A stretch of 64,000 nt of DNA, from the NCBI GenBank assembly GCA_963573315.1, contig OY752141.1:2170001-2234000 (forward strand), given 5' to 3'. The notes under the pieces were generated by a model that saw only the letters and a list, made by a program, of their open reading frames with translations, was not told the origin of the DNA and made no database searches. The DNA is from Entomortierella parvispora. Taxonomy: Eukaryota; Mortierellomycota; Mortierellomycetes; Mortierellales; Mortierellaceae. The translations under genes were made by a program, and so were the position numbers. Position 1 is the first letter of the stretch. Each line of letters begins with the position of its first letter. Of this stretch, positions 8,952 through 18,961 are shown one piece after another.

Positions 8952-11645
8952 CTACAATGCAATTGCGGGTGTTTCTGGGGCTTGAGATTCGACTGCATCC
9001 TTAAAATCATCGGCGTCTTCTTCATCCAAGTCGGCTTCCTCGTCTGCCTCCGTCTTGAGCTCTGTCTTAGATTCTTGCTGAGACTTTTCCTTGGCCTCTG
9101 CCCTGTGTTCCTCCTCGATCTGCGCCTTGTGTTCCTCTTTGGTCTCTGCCTTGAGTTCGCCCTTAGCCTCTACGACGAATTCGGAAACTGAGATGGGCTC
9201 TGCGCTCTCTGTTGAAATGACGATCTCGGTTCCTCCTGTAGAGGCGGCTGCGGCCACTGAGGTCACTGGGGTGCTTGTAGATGCAACTGTCTCTTGGGTG
9301 GTAATTGGGCTTGGTGTCTCCTCCTTATCATTCGCGTCCTTTGGAACTTCATGCTTCAGTGACGAAATTTCTTCCTTAATAGCATTATCCTTATCGTTGT
9401 CTGTTGTTATCAAAGCCAATTCATTCTTGGAGACAACGGAAGTTGTCGCCAAGGGCTTGAGAAAACTGCCAAAGGTCACCGTCGAAGAAGAAGAGGATGT
9501 CTTCTTGTGGGTAGAAGGGGAAGTTGTCGAGAACAAGGGCACATTCGGGGCCGAGGGCATGCCAAAAGCTGGACGTGAGAACGTAGACCAAGAGGTTCTA
9601 GAGTTTCGGGGAGATGACGTTGGAGAGGAGGATGTCGAGGAAGATGACGCTGTTTTCGTCATTGAGGGTCTTGCCGTCGTAGATGAAGAAGAGGCTGTGG
9701 TCGCAAGTATAGTAGTCGTTGCTGTTGCTGTCTTTTTAAAAGTGGCAAGAGATGACGCTGTCGAGGTGGAAGAGGTTGCGGAGGATGTCGACGTCCTAGT
9801 AACTGGCTCCAGAACCTCCTTTACTGGACCGGACAGTGTAGTGGTGGTGACCGCTGTTGTAGGGGGGAGATTTGGTGTTGGTGTGACAGATCCGCTGTCC
9901 TTGACCTGCGGTAAAAACCAGAGTTGAGGTCTACTCTCATGCCGCTTGTCATCCAGCAGGATGCGCACCTTCTCTGGCATGTAATTAAAAACCATGTTCC
10001 TCTTTAGTGAGGCCGATCGACCCTATAAGTGTGCATGTTGATACGAAATTAGTTGAGGTATAGAGGAAAGCGCGAAAGGCACTCTTTAAGAATCATGGCC
10101 CTTTATATTACCTTGCCAGAAAACACTCCGCGGATATGGGTGGAATACTCCACGGCCGACTTTGCAAATGGAGCTCGTCGATCTCTATATTCTTTGAATA
10201 CCGCCGTCAAGTCTGCCATGGTCGTCGACTGCATGTTTGACAATAAATTCACGAGAGTAACGGCATCCACAATAGCCTCGCTGACCGGTTGGTAGAAACC
10301 CTTATGACACGCTACATTGGACACAAAAATTCATCATAATCAGACGACTTCTAGACAAGTCCAGGATATGTCGAAAGTGCCAGCATTCAATCACCATCGC
10401 ACTCTTTCTTACCATCACCAATAAGAGCCGTCCTTCCCCCATACCAAGTCTCGCAGAATCGCTCCTCGGACATGTGCATGTACATGCTGTCCGCCGGTGT
10501 GGTTTCAATCAAGTCTCCGATTTGACCACCATAAGGGCAGTCGTACTTTTTGACAGCCTCCAGCATTTCATTTACGTCCTGCTGTCTCCAGCTGTATATT
10601 TTGGAGGCCTCGCCCTGTCGAATAGGAATCTTGGCAACTTCTCGGGTAATATCCCAAGCGATCCTGTTGTCCAATAGGGGCATGAACCAAATCTGAGAGA
10701 GACCATGGTCGCAAGACAAGTGTGAGAAAGAAGGAGCAGCCTAAACGGATGTCTCAGTCCTGTTGGCAATCATTCAGAGTCTTTACAGCATAGGGCTTAT
10801 CTGGAACTTGAACAGACTGAATCTCGGTCATAGCATCCAAAAGCACAGGGAAAGTCAATGGATCCAACGGTTTTGTACATCCCGAGATGATTTGCAAATC
10901 GACACTCATCGGGACCATGTCCTGCTTTGGCAATTTCTTTTTTTCTTCCATGGTCCAAAAGAGCGTATGTCTGACATTACTGAATCCACCATCGGCAGCT
11001 ATCAAAATGTCTCCTTCGTGTGTGGTTCCATCTGAACAGCGGATGGTCACCTTGTCTTCGCCCTGGACCATCCCCAGGACTTTGCCAGGGACTATCCGCC
11101 GAGGGGGAATTCTTTGCAGCAAAAGCGAATGCAGCTGTGATCGAGCCATGACCTCTGTGTGATAGCCATACCTGTCATGCACAAGAATCCGCGCCGTTAA
11201 TTGACCATTTCCAACAGCACCTGCGTGGGACAAGCATATGAAAAACTACAAAAGCTTGAAACGAAATGGTGACTTGCCTCTCCTTGTAAGTTGAGTAGTC
11301 AATGCGACCGACATAAGTCATATCATGCTCGTTCAGGGAGAACCCGCTCACGGGCTTGGAGACTTTTTGAATCTCTTCATAGATACCGAGCTGATGTAAG
11401 AAATGAAGTGCGGTCGGGCTGACCTGAACCGCGGCCCCAATGCTTGAGGAAAAGGCTGATGTTGTGGGGATAGGCGTTGCAGGGCTGGGTGTTGTCTCGG
11501 GGGAGGAGGAGGTGCTAATTTTGGGAGGGGGCAGAGACTCTTCGAGGACAGTGTACTCGAGTCCAGCGAGCTCCAAGGCAATGGCGGCTGAAAGGCCCGC
11601 GATACCAGCACCTACGATGAGAACTTTAAGATCCGTCGCAGTCAT
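8952..11645 (-). CDS. FAD-dependent monooxygenase with long Ser/Thr-rich and acidic tail
   Basis: Five exons: 11645-11278, 11171-10787, 10740-10413, 10311-10112 and 10022-8952. They join in phase to 783 residues. The first intron uses a GC donor (AG|GCAAGT). The N-terminus has the dinucleotide-binding GAGIAGLSAAIALELAG. The second motif is GDILIAADGGFSNVR, and the third reads ALIGDACHKGFYQPVSEAIVDAV. This places it in the PF01494-type FAD hydroxylase family, which inserts oxygen into aromatic or isoprenoid substrates using NAD(P)H. The third motif lacks the usual PxxGQG: it has GFYQPVSE where the related gene at the right edge has LLPSAGQG. Residues about 427-783 are an added tail of S/T-rich sequence ending in a long Glu/Lys/Ala helix. 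The substrate is unknown. Confidence 0.8.
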
Positions 11646-13367
11646 AGTTTTGCAGTCAGGGAGACGACAAGGTGTGGAGGGGATTGAGTGTCTAGAAAGA
11701 GTCGCGTGTGTTGGCTGCCTTGTTGTATCAAAGTACCAGGTACGATTTGGAAAGGGGCAGTCCTATATTGCTCAAGAGGAAGAGGGGAAGAATAGAAGGA
11801 AGCAAGGAAGGATGAGGGAATGACAAGTCCAGGAGGATGCAGATGAATGCAAAGGGATGAATGAGCAGAAAACGGGACGCGGGTAGACTAAGCGAAAAGG
11901 GGAACAAAGGAAGGAAGGAAAGGGAAGGGAAGCACCAAAGGGCGACTGTGGAGCACCGAACCTTGTTTGGTCGGTCTGTCGTCTTTCTCCACTCTCTCGT
12001 GCCAATATACCTGCTCTTCTACCAGTGTCCTGGCTGGCTCCCCATTTGCTTCCTTCGTACCCCCACGCTCTGCTCTGCCTGTCCACAGCAAGCACCTTTC
12101 GATATCTCCCGTTCTCGTTTGTCTGGAAAGAGTGGTCTCTCCTCTTTCGGCAGAAGACCCGGTGTTCTCTTTCTGCTTCATTTGCATGTGGCATGAGCAA
12201 CTGAGCACCAGCGCAACGTGCCTCACACGACGACAATCAGCACGCAATCACTAATCAACAAAGGAAAGAGAAACGAACTGACAGTACATCTTTCTCGCCT
12301 TCACTCACGAAAAATCAATTGCTCGGCAAGTTCTCCTGTGAAAGCCGCTGTTATGGAGGCTGCAAAAAACTAGGTTAGCTCTGGATCCGAATGATGTCGT
12401 AAAATGCAAGAATCCTGCACCGAGTCGAGATCCCATCCACATCGGCATGGTACATCTTCTGAAAGTTTGGAGGGAACATAAATGATCCAGGTGTAGCCAA
12501 TCGATCTGCGCACAGTTGCCCGAGGGAACCTTTCTCAATCAAAGAGTCCTCCAAAGCGACACATGCATGTAGTTCAGGGGCGGGCGGTTGGTTGGTCAGG
12601 AACATGAAGATCAGGGCAGCTGCTGGGCCCTCAGTTGCAACTGCGGGCATTTATTATTTGCTGTCTACAGTAATACCTTGTGTTCCTGCAAGATCTGAAA
12701 CACAAAGGAGACACTCGCGAACCACCTGTGGCGCTGGGATTGATATTTGGGTCTATCGGTGGCCCTGAGATGATGGAGTTTCTCTTTTCAGAGAGTCTTG
12801 ACAGTGAGGAGGGGTCGGAAGCCATGGCAGACACCAAGCATGCAGAGGCCTGCTCTAAAGGCAAACATGGGTTGAATGACTTGAATCTCTTTTTCCGTTG
12901 TGAATCCAGCTGAACCCCTCCCAGCTCTTTGCTTCACTGGCCACATGTTTCTTCACTCATTCCTCATTCATTCATTCATTCCTCATTCATTCCTCGTTCT
13001 CTCTTCCGCGGCTATTTTTCAGCCTGCTCCTCTTGGAGCAACGCTTTCACCGTTGCACGAATAGACTGCCCAGAGGATTTTTTTTTCTTTTTGTGTCACC
13101 CTTTCACAAATGACAGGAACCACTTCCCCGCGGGAGAGGGGCAAGGGAGTCGACTCTTGATGTTCTCTCTGTTCCCGCTCTCTTGTAATTCTGCTCTTCT
13201 TCTTCTCCCTCTTTACCGTTTCTACTTCTCCACATCTTCCTCATCCTCCTTTACCTCTTCTTTCTCTTGAAGACCCCCCCTTCATCTGAATCTGATATTC
13301 CCACCTACAAGACGCACATCCTCTTTGCTGACCTCTTTATCTCCAACAATCTCAACAAGCACTTGCT
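11646..13367. other. 1.7 kb gap between the FAD monooxygenase and the NACHT gene
   Basis: Apart from the doubtful minus-strand frames at 12375-12825 (listed separately), no gene is seen. The left part has purine-rich tracts (GAAGGAAGG at about 11905-11930). The right part, 12955-13265, is the CT-rich leader of the receptor gene and has ATTC/CATT tetranucleotide runs at about 12959-12993. Confidence 0.4.
12375..12825 (-). pseudogene. doubtful gene or gene remnant of unknown function
   Basis: Two overlapping minus-strand frames look protein-like but do not join cleanly. The upstream one starts at ATG 12825 (MASDPSSLSRLSEKRNSIIS) and stops just after position 12644. The downstream one (12650-12375, ending CRILAFYDIIRIQS) is in another frame. 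A GT...CCCGCAG intron is available around the junction, but the phase it gives leads to an immediate stop. Either the gene is broken or only one of the frames is real. I recognise no family. Confidence 0.2.
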
Positions 13368-13500
13368 ATGCCGCTTTGGTATAAACGAGCCCTGCCCTCG
13401 GAAGAAGCCCTTGCCCGAGCGGACGCCCGCCTCGAGAATGCTCGCAACACAAAAGACCGACGACGAGCTCAAAACTTTGTGATGATGCCAAAGAGGCGCT
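13368..13500 (+). other. displaced N-terminal segment of the NACHT gene
   Basis: ATG at 13368 opens a frame reading MPLWYKRALPSEEALARADA, then a charged helix NTKDRRRAQ, which meets TAG at 13500. From the A4 run at 13471-13474 onward the sensible continuation (KLCDDAKEALER, then MDKSK of the main frame at 13508) lies in the other frame. One extra A in the run would join the two segments into a continuous amphipathic helix. This is either a real 1-bp loss or an assembly error at a homopolymer. Confidence 0.6.
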
Positions 13501-13507
13501 AGAACGG

Positions 13508-16500
13508 ATGGACAAATCAAAAACCACCACTGACTGGAGCCGGGTCATAGCAGCCTATCGTGAGCACGGCAAAATGCTCGAGAAGTTGGGTTTCCCAGAC
13601 AAGGCTCGGCCCAGCTACAACAAGGCCGACGAATTGATGTATGTCCTAAAGTCATTGGTATCGACGACTGAAATGGTTGGGCTGGATAAGAATTATCTGT
13701 TAACAATTTCATCAATATTTCCAATCATTATTAGTAGAACTAAGGATCGGAGTGCGCCAGATGTACCTAATTTTGTCGCGACACCGACTTCAACTCGCTC
13801 TTCAAACTGTACACCATCTCGAAACAAAAAGTCTGTTATGCCCACAATATTCACAAAGGACTGTCCGCCTCCCGTCATTCGCTATGCATTTCCAGGACCG
13901 GATGAGCGCCTCGTTAATACTCAGCAGCTCGCCTTCTGTCTCACTCTCTTGCAAACTACACCCTTGTCTTTGGACACCCTCGATCCTGAAGCGCGCGCTT
14001 GGCTGAAAGTCACAGAAGAGAATCAAGACGAAAAGGACAGACTCAAGAGTCTGGTGCCAGACTTGATCCGTGCGCTTGCTCAGGATGAGCTAAAGGACAC
14101 GATGGCAATAACAGAGATCGTGTGTTTGGCCCCGGTGATGGAGGAAAGCGATCTTCGGATTCTCGTCTCACTGTTTACCAATTACATCAAGGACTCTCTT
14201 CTTCTGAATGTCCAAACATTGGAGGGGTTGGCACACTTGATCCAGAATACCACTCCTGGTAACATCGATGCTGATGATCTGATCAGGATCCTAAAGCTTT
14301 TGAGTACCTGCCTCCAAGAGACATTTCTGCAATCGTCTCAGCACATCTACAAGCTAACAGTTTCAGTGTCGCGAGTTCTCGACGCCATGGCCGACAGTAA
14401 CATTGAAGGCCTTGACCGTGTCAAGTTACACGAGCCACTTCTTTCGTATTTGGATCGTTTGAAGGCCGATAGGGATCCCTATATTGTATTCCAAGCAGCG
14501 TACGCATCCCAGGCGCTGCTATGTGTTCCTGACGACGAGGAACCATGGCAGGCCGCCTTGCGACGATCCGGAGCCGTCATCAGGGGTGTGGGAGAGCTGG
14601 CGAGCGCTGTTAAGGGGTTGAATCTCGCCGAGTTAATTAACGGGTTGAGCACCATCCAAGAAGGATTCCAAGGAGCAGGTCAAATATTAGGACTCCTACA
14701 GGACGCATACAATGGCGTGGCAGCGCTGAAGGAGAGCGGTCAGGGATTGTTGGAGTCACTCAAGAACAGACTCAGCTTTAGTCACAAACGTGCCTGGTAT
14801 GCAGCCTTGCGTGGTGCCGACTTTTTAATCAAGAATGGAGAGCTAATGAAGCTCAAGGCATTGATTCGCGAGTCTCCCTGCAGCCGCGATCTGGAATTTC
14901 AGTGGGGTATCTGTACACGACTCGGATGCCTGGCAGCGGACCCAGTATGGGATGATGGGTCTCGGAAGGACGCAATTGCGTTCCTAGGGGAGATATATTG
15001 GAACGATGAAGAATGGGGTAAAGAACCACGTATCAAGCAGTGCATCATAGACATTCTTTTACAACTGTCTCAAGTTTCTGGACGTGGTGCCAAAGGTATG
15101 CATGAGATCTATAATTTTCGATGCAGCTCAACGCTGAGTGATTTTTCTCATCCTTGTTGTTGTCGTGATTCCGTACTCATTTTAGTAGCGATAAACACTG
15201 CCGCTGAAGAACTTTTGAAGGACCTGGCCACAGATAATGATAAGGAGAAACAGGACCTCTATCTCGCCTGTATTCAGTCTGGACCAAGCCCACATTCTTG
15301 GAAAGTCGATATGCCTCTTCTCGGATCATCATCCCTGATTGATAAAGTTCAAAAAAAGCCCTCTGTGGAGCTCGCCTTGCGAAAGTATCGGCGCCGTAGG
15401 CTAGAAGAGCAGAAACAAGGCCATACTTTCTTCATCCCTCCTCAAGCCAAGGCGACCCGTGAGTCGTCTGACGATGATCTCTTTGATCTGACATCCAGGG
15501 TCAACGACTTCATAGCTGGCGACGGTGTTGCAAAAGTACTCTTACTTTTGGGAGATTCTGGAGCAAGAAAGTCGACATTCAACCTGGAGCTCGAAAAGAA
15601 CCTGTGGGCGGCATACGACTCGGACAAAAAATGGATTCCCATCTTTGTGACCCTACCCGACATCGACAAACCAGAGAGGGATCTCATCGCCAAGCATCTA
15701 CGCAACTATGACTTCCAAAAAGACCAGATTTGTGAACTCAAATCCTACTATCAATTTGTCTTGATTTGCGATGGCTACGACGAGTGCCAGAAAAAGAACA
15801 ATCTCTACAACGACAACCGATTTAACCGGCTTGGAGAGTGGAACATCAAAATGGTGATCAGCTGCAGAAACGAATTTCTTGGATCCGACTATCGCGCCTT
15901 CTTCCAACCTGGTGGTCGCAATGACAGAAGAGGGGCTATGCAACTCCAGGAAGCTGTAGTTGCTCCGTTCAGTGTGACCAAGATCAGCGACTATATCCGA
16001 AGCTATGTCTCAAAGTGCCAATCAGCAGGAGATATGGACTGGAAAGTCGACGACTACAAGAATGCAATCAAGAGTATTCCGAACCTCCAAGACCTCGTGA
16101 GGAATCCGTTCCTGTTGTCATTGGCTCTTGAGGTGCTGCCATCGCATTTTGCCAACCTTACTAAGGACTTTACCTCAAGCCAGATATCCAGGGTGACATT
16201 ATATGACCAGTTCCTGGAGCAATGGATTGAGCGAGGCAAGGTACGATTGATCGAGCGATCTTTGACAGCAGACGACCAAGCAGCATTCGAGATCCTGTTG
16301 GAGGATGGCTTTACACGGAACGCCATTAAGTTTATGAAGGATCCGGCGGTTGCAATCTTTGATGAACAAGACGGGAGGCCTGTGGTGGTGTACTCGCCAA
16401 TGCGCGACAAAGCGAGCAACTGGAAAACAGCATTTTTTGGTCATGGCGACTGCAGGAACTTGTTGCGCGAGATCTGTCCTATTAGGCGCACTGGAGACCA

Positions 16501-18961
16501 CCAATACCGATTTATCCATCGATCTGTGCTGGAATATGGGTTAGCACGAGCAATCTATGAGCCTCACACTTCAGTTATAGACTTAGAAGATTCTGTGGAA
16601 CAACTGAGTGTGCAGCAGGAAACCGTCCCATCGGACTCGCCGCTGTGTCGAAAGAGTTTTGTACACGAGTCTTCCATCATCAACTTCTTGTCTGAACGCG
16701 TTCAGCAAAGTGTCGAGTTTGAAAATCAACTTCACAAGTTTATCTATCGATCAAAAACGGAAGATCGTTTCAGTCAGGCTGCAGCTAATGCGATCACAAT
16801 TCTGGTGCGAGCTGGGGTACAATTCAATGGCGCAGATCTGAGGGGGATTCGAATTCCTGGTGCGGATCTGAGTTGCGGCAGTTTTGACTCGGCTTGGCTC
16901 CAAGGCTCTAATCTGAGAAACACCATTCTTCAGAACGTCTGGCTGCGTCAGGCTGACTTGAGTGGATCATTGATGGAAGGCGTCGAATTCGGGCAATGGC
17001 CATATCTTCAGAAGGAGGACCTGGTGGTACAGTGTGTGTTCTCGCCTGATGAAAAGACCTTGGCTGTTGTGCTCGACAACGGCTCGATTAGTTTTTATGA
17101 CACGTTAAACTGGAGCAGGACCGAGTTTCAGGGCCAGAGTGGTACCATTGAGACTCCAGACGCCGCGACTTCTGTGGCCTATACCCCCTGCAGCCAAAAA
17201 ATCGTATTAGGTGGCGAGTATGGGACTGTACAATTGTGGGGTATACGGACTGGCGCCCTTTTCTCTATTTTGAGTGGTAATGATGATCGCATCAATTCGG
17301 TGGCATGTTCCCTCGACGGTCAGAAAATCGCTTTCGGCAGTTCAGACAAAACTGTGCGACTGTGGGACTCACAGACTGGTACTTTGAGCCGCACCTTGAG
17401 TGGCCACGGAGGTGAAGTTACTTCTGTTGCATTCTCGCCAAACGACCAGCAGATCGCCTCTGGCAGTGAGGACACGACGGTCCGACTCTGGGATGCTCGA
17501 ACAGGCGATCTTAGCTCAGTCTTGAGTGGTCATACCGGTTATGTGAAGTCCGTGGCGTATTCTCCAGATGGCCAACATATCGTTTCCTGCAGCTATGACC
17601 ACACTCTGCGACTTTGGAATGTACGAACGGCTGCCCTTAGCCATGTCTTGAACGGTCATACCAGCCATGTCAATTCTGTGGCGTTTTCTCCCGACGGCCA
17701 CCGCATAGCCTCTAGCAGTTGGGACAAAACTGTGCGGCTGTGGGATGCACACACCGGCTCCCCTATATCCATCTTGACTGGCCACACCACTATGGTTGTC
17801 TCTGTGGCGTATTCTCGTAGCGGTCAGCAGATTGCCTCGGGTAGCTATGACAGGACTGTGCGACTTTGGCATTCACAGACTGGCACTCAAGGATTCACAC
17901 AGAGCAGACATACCAACAGTGCCCTTTACTCCACGTTGAGTGGCCACATCAAGTCTGTTTATTCTGTGACATGCTCTCCGAGCGGCCGTCAGATTGCTTC
18001 AGGAAGTGTGGATAGGACTGTGCGACTATGGGATTCTCAGACCGGTGCCCTGAGCAATACCTTGAGAGGCCACACGAATTGGGTTCATTCTGTCGTGTAT
18101 TCTCCAAACGGCCAGCAGATCGCCTCCGGCAGCAGAGACAACACCGTGCGGCTGTGGGATGCAGAAACTGGTGTGCCTGGCTTCATTTTGAGTGACCACA
18201 ACAGCGCTGTTCATTCTGTGGTATATTCTCCCAACGGCCACCAGATCGCTTCAGGAAGTCAGGATACAACTGTGCGGCTATGGAATTCTCAGACCGGGGC
18301 TCTTAGTAATACCTTGAGAGGCCACACGAATTGGGTTCATTCTGTCGTGTATTCTCCAAACGGCCAGCAGATCGCCTCCGGCAGCAGAGACAACACCGTG
18401 AGACTGTGGGATGCAGAAACCGGTACGCCTAGCGCCACATTGACTGGCCACACAGGCCCCGTTTATTCCGTGGCGTATTCTCCAAGTGGTTGTCAGATCG
18501 CTTCTGGAAGTGCATATAGGACTGTGCGATTCTGGGATTCTCAGAATGGTGTTCTCACCTCCACCTGGAGTGGCCACAAAGGAACTATCGCTTCTATTGC
18601 GTATTCTCCCAGCGGTCAGTATATCGCTGGCTGTGTTGGCGAGACCGTACGACTGTGGGCTCTGGATTCTGGTGAATGTTTAGCTGCACTGAGCGGCCTT
18701 CGAGATCTTGCCAATGCCATTTCTTGGCTAGACGATGCCTATTTCGTGGTTGCCTGTAATGACAAGTCTGTTAGCACATGGAGGGTTGCAAAGGATGAAA
18801 GTGAGACTCGGGTGTGTCTGCGCTGGCGATCGGGCCCCAACCAGCTTGTGCTGTCGAGTGCGTCTATCCAAGGGGTACAAGGCTTGAGTGAGACGGACGC
18901 GAAACTATTCCAACAGCAAAAAGCTGCGGACCAGCTGGTGTCTGGAGCCGTGTGTCTATGA
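13508..18961 (+). CDS. NACHT - pentapeptide - WD40 receptor-like protein (fungal NLR)
   Basis: The main frame runs from ATG 13508 to TGA 18961. It very probably contains an in-frame 90-nt intron at 15096-15185 (GTATGC...TTTTAG; its translation is Cys-rich and out of character), leaving about 1787 residues. Helical N-terminal region: residues 1-600. NACHT ATPase: P-loop VLLLLGDSGARKST at 15536-15577 and Walker B FVLICDGYDE at about 15757-15786. The P-loop has Arg (AGA, 15566-15568) where GxGKS/T needs Gly. A block of pentapeptide-like repeats (ADLRGIRIPGADLSCG..., about 16830-17000) leads into about 14 WD40 repeats (17030-18790) with GH...V.SVAYSP.G..IASGS.D.TVRLWD units. Such NLR-like proteins act in fungal non-self recognition and programmed cell death. 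The first exon appears frameshifted. A second short intron near 13677-13736 is possible. Confidence 0.8.
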   Translation: MDKSKTTTDWSRVIAAYREHGKMLEKLGFPDKARPSYNKADELMYVLKSLVSTTEMVGLDKNYLLTISSIFPIIISRTKDRSAPDVPNFVATPTSTRSSNCTPSRNKKSVMPTIFTKDCPPPVIRYAFPGPDERLVNTQQLAFCLTLLQTTPLSLDTLDPEARAWLKVTEENQDEKDRLKSLVPDLIRALAQDELKDTMAITEIVCLAPVMEESDLRILVSLFTNYIKDSLLLNVQTLEGLAHLIQNTTPGNIDADDLIRILKLLSTCLQETFLQSSQHIYKLTVSVSRVLDAMADSNIEGLDRVKLHEPLLSYLDRLKADRDPYIVFQAAYASQALLCVPDDEEPWQAALRRSGAVIRGVGELASAVKGLNLAELINGLSTIQEGFQGAGQILGLLQDAYNGVAALKESGQGLLESLKNRLSFSHKRAWYAALRGADFLIKNGELMKLKALIRESPCSRDLEFQWGICTRLGCLAADPVWDDGSRKDAIAFLGEIYWNDEEWGKEPRIKQCIIDILLQLSQVSGRGAKGMHEIYNFRCSSTLSDFSHPCCCRDSVLILVAINTAAEELLKDLATDNDKEKQDLYLACIQSGPSPHSWKVDMPLLGSSSLIDKVQKKPSVELALRKYRRRRLEEQKQGHTFFIPPQAKATRESSDDDLFDLTSRVNDFIAGDGVAKVLLLLGDSGARKSTFNLELEKNLWAAYDSDKKWIPIFVTLPDIDKPERDLIAKHLRNYDFQKDQICELKSYYQFVLICDGYDECQKKNNLYNDNRFNRLGEWNIKMVISCRNEFLGSDYRAFFQPGGRNDRRGAMQLQEAVVAPFSVTKISDYIRSYVSKCQSAGDMDWKVDDYKNAIKSIPNLQDLVRNPFLLSLALEVLPSHFANLTKDFTSSQISRVTLYDQFLEQWIERGKVRLIERSLTADDQAAFEILLEDGFTRNAIKFMKDPAVAIFDEQDGRPVVVYSPMRDKASNWKTAFFGHGDCRNLLREICPIRRTGDHQYRFIHRSVLEYGLARAIYEPHTSVIDLEDSVEQLSVQQETVPSDSPLCRKSFVHESSIINFLSERVQQSVEFENQLHKFIYRSKTEDRFSQAAANAITILVRAGVQFNGADLRGIRIPGADLSCGSFDSAWLQGSNLRNTILQNVWLRQADLSGSLMEGVEFGQWPYLQKEDLVVQCVFSPDEKTLAVVLDNGSISFYDTLNWSRTEFQGQSGTIETPDAATSVAYTPCSQKIVLGGEYGTVQLWGIRTGALFSILSGNDDRINSVACSLDGQKIAFGSSDKTVRLWDSQTGTLSRTLSGHGGEVTSVAFSPNDQQIASGSEDTTVRLWDARTGDLSSVLSGHTGYVKSVAYSPDGQHIVSCSYDHTLRLWNVRTAALSHVLNGHTSHVNSVAFSPDGHRIASSSWDKTVRLWDAHTGSPISILTGHTTMVVSVAYSRSGQQIASGSYDRTVRLWHSQTGTQGFTQSRHTNSALYSTLSGHIKSVYSVTCSPSGRQIASGSVDRTVRLWDSQTGALSNTLRGHTNWVHSVVYSPNGQQIASGSRDNTVRLWDAETGVPGFILSDHNSAVHSVVYSPNGHQIASGSQDTTVRLWNSQTGALSNTLRGHTNWVHSVVYSPNGQQIASGSRDNTVRLWDAETGTPSATLTGHTGPVYSVAYSPSGCQIASGSAYRTVRFWDSQNGVLTSTWSGHKGTIASIAYSPSGQYIAGCVGETVRLWALDSGECLAALSGLRDLANAISWLDDAYFVVACNDKSVSTWRVAKDESETRVCLRWRSGPNQLVLSSASIQGVQGLSETDAKLFQQQKAADQLVSGAVCL
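15096..15185 (+). other. cryptic intron inside the NACHT reading frame
   Basis: A GTATGC donor, TTTTAG acceptor and length of 90 nt (divisible by three, no stop) let the frame read through. Removal joins GCCAAAG|TAGCGATAAAC to give AKVAINTAAEELL, a better helix than the read-through, which has FRCSSTLSDFSHPCCCRD. Confidence 0.7.
18056..18148 (+). repeat. 93-bp perfect repeat, copy 1 (WD40 unit)
   Basis: Identical base for base to 18308-18400, 252 bp downstream, which is the length of two WD40 units. It encodes the core of a repeat with GHTNWVHSVVYSPNG. The flanks differ at scattered silent sites, pointing to recent duplication or gene conversion. Confidence 0.9.
18308..18400 (+). repeat. 93-bp perfect repeat, copy 2 (WD40 unit)
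   Basis: Second copy of the 93-bp unit at 18056-18148, in the same frame and orientation. The two copies make WD40 blades of identical core sequence. Confidence 0.9.

Noticed and set aside
9091..9927. 278-codon plus-strand open frame
   Set aside because: It is the antisense of the Ser/Thr- and Glu-rich tail of the FAD monooxygenase; its Val/Glu/Asp composition mirrors that tail.
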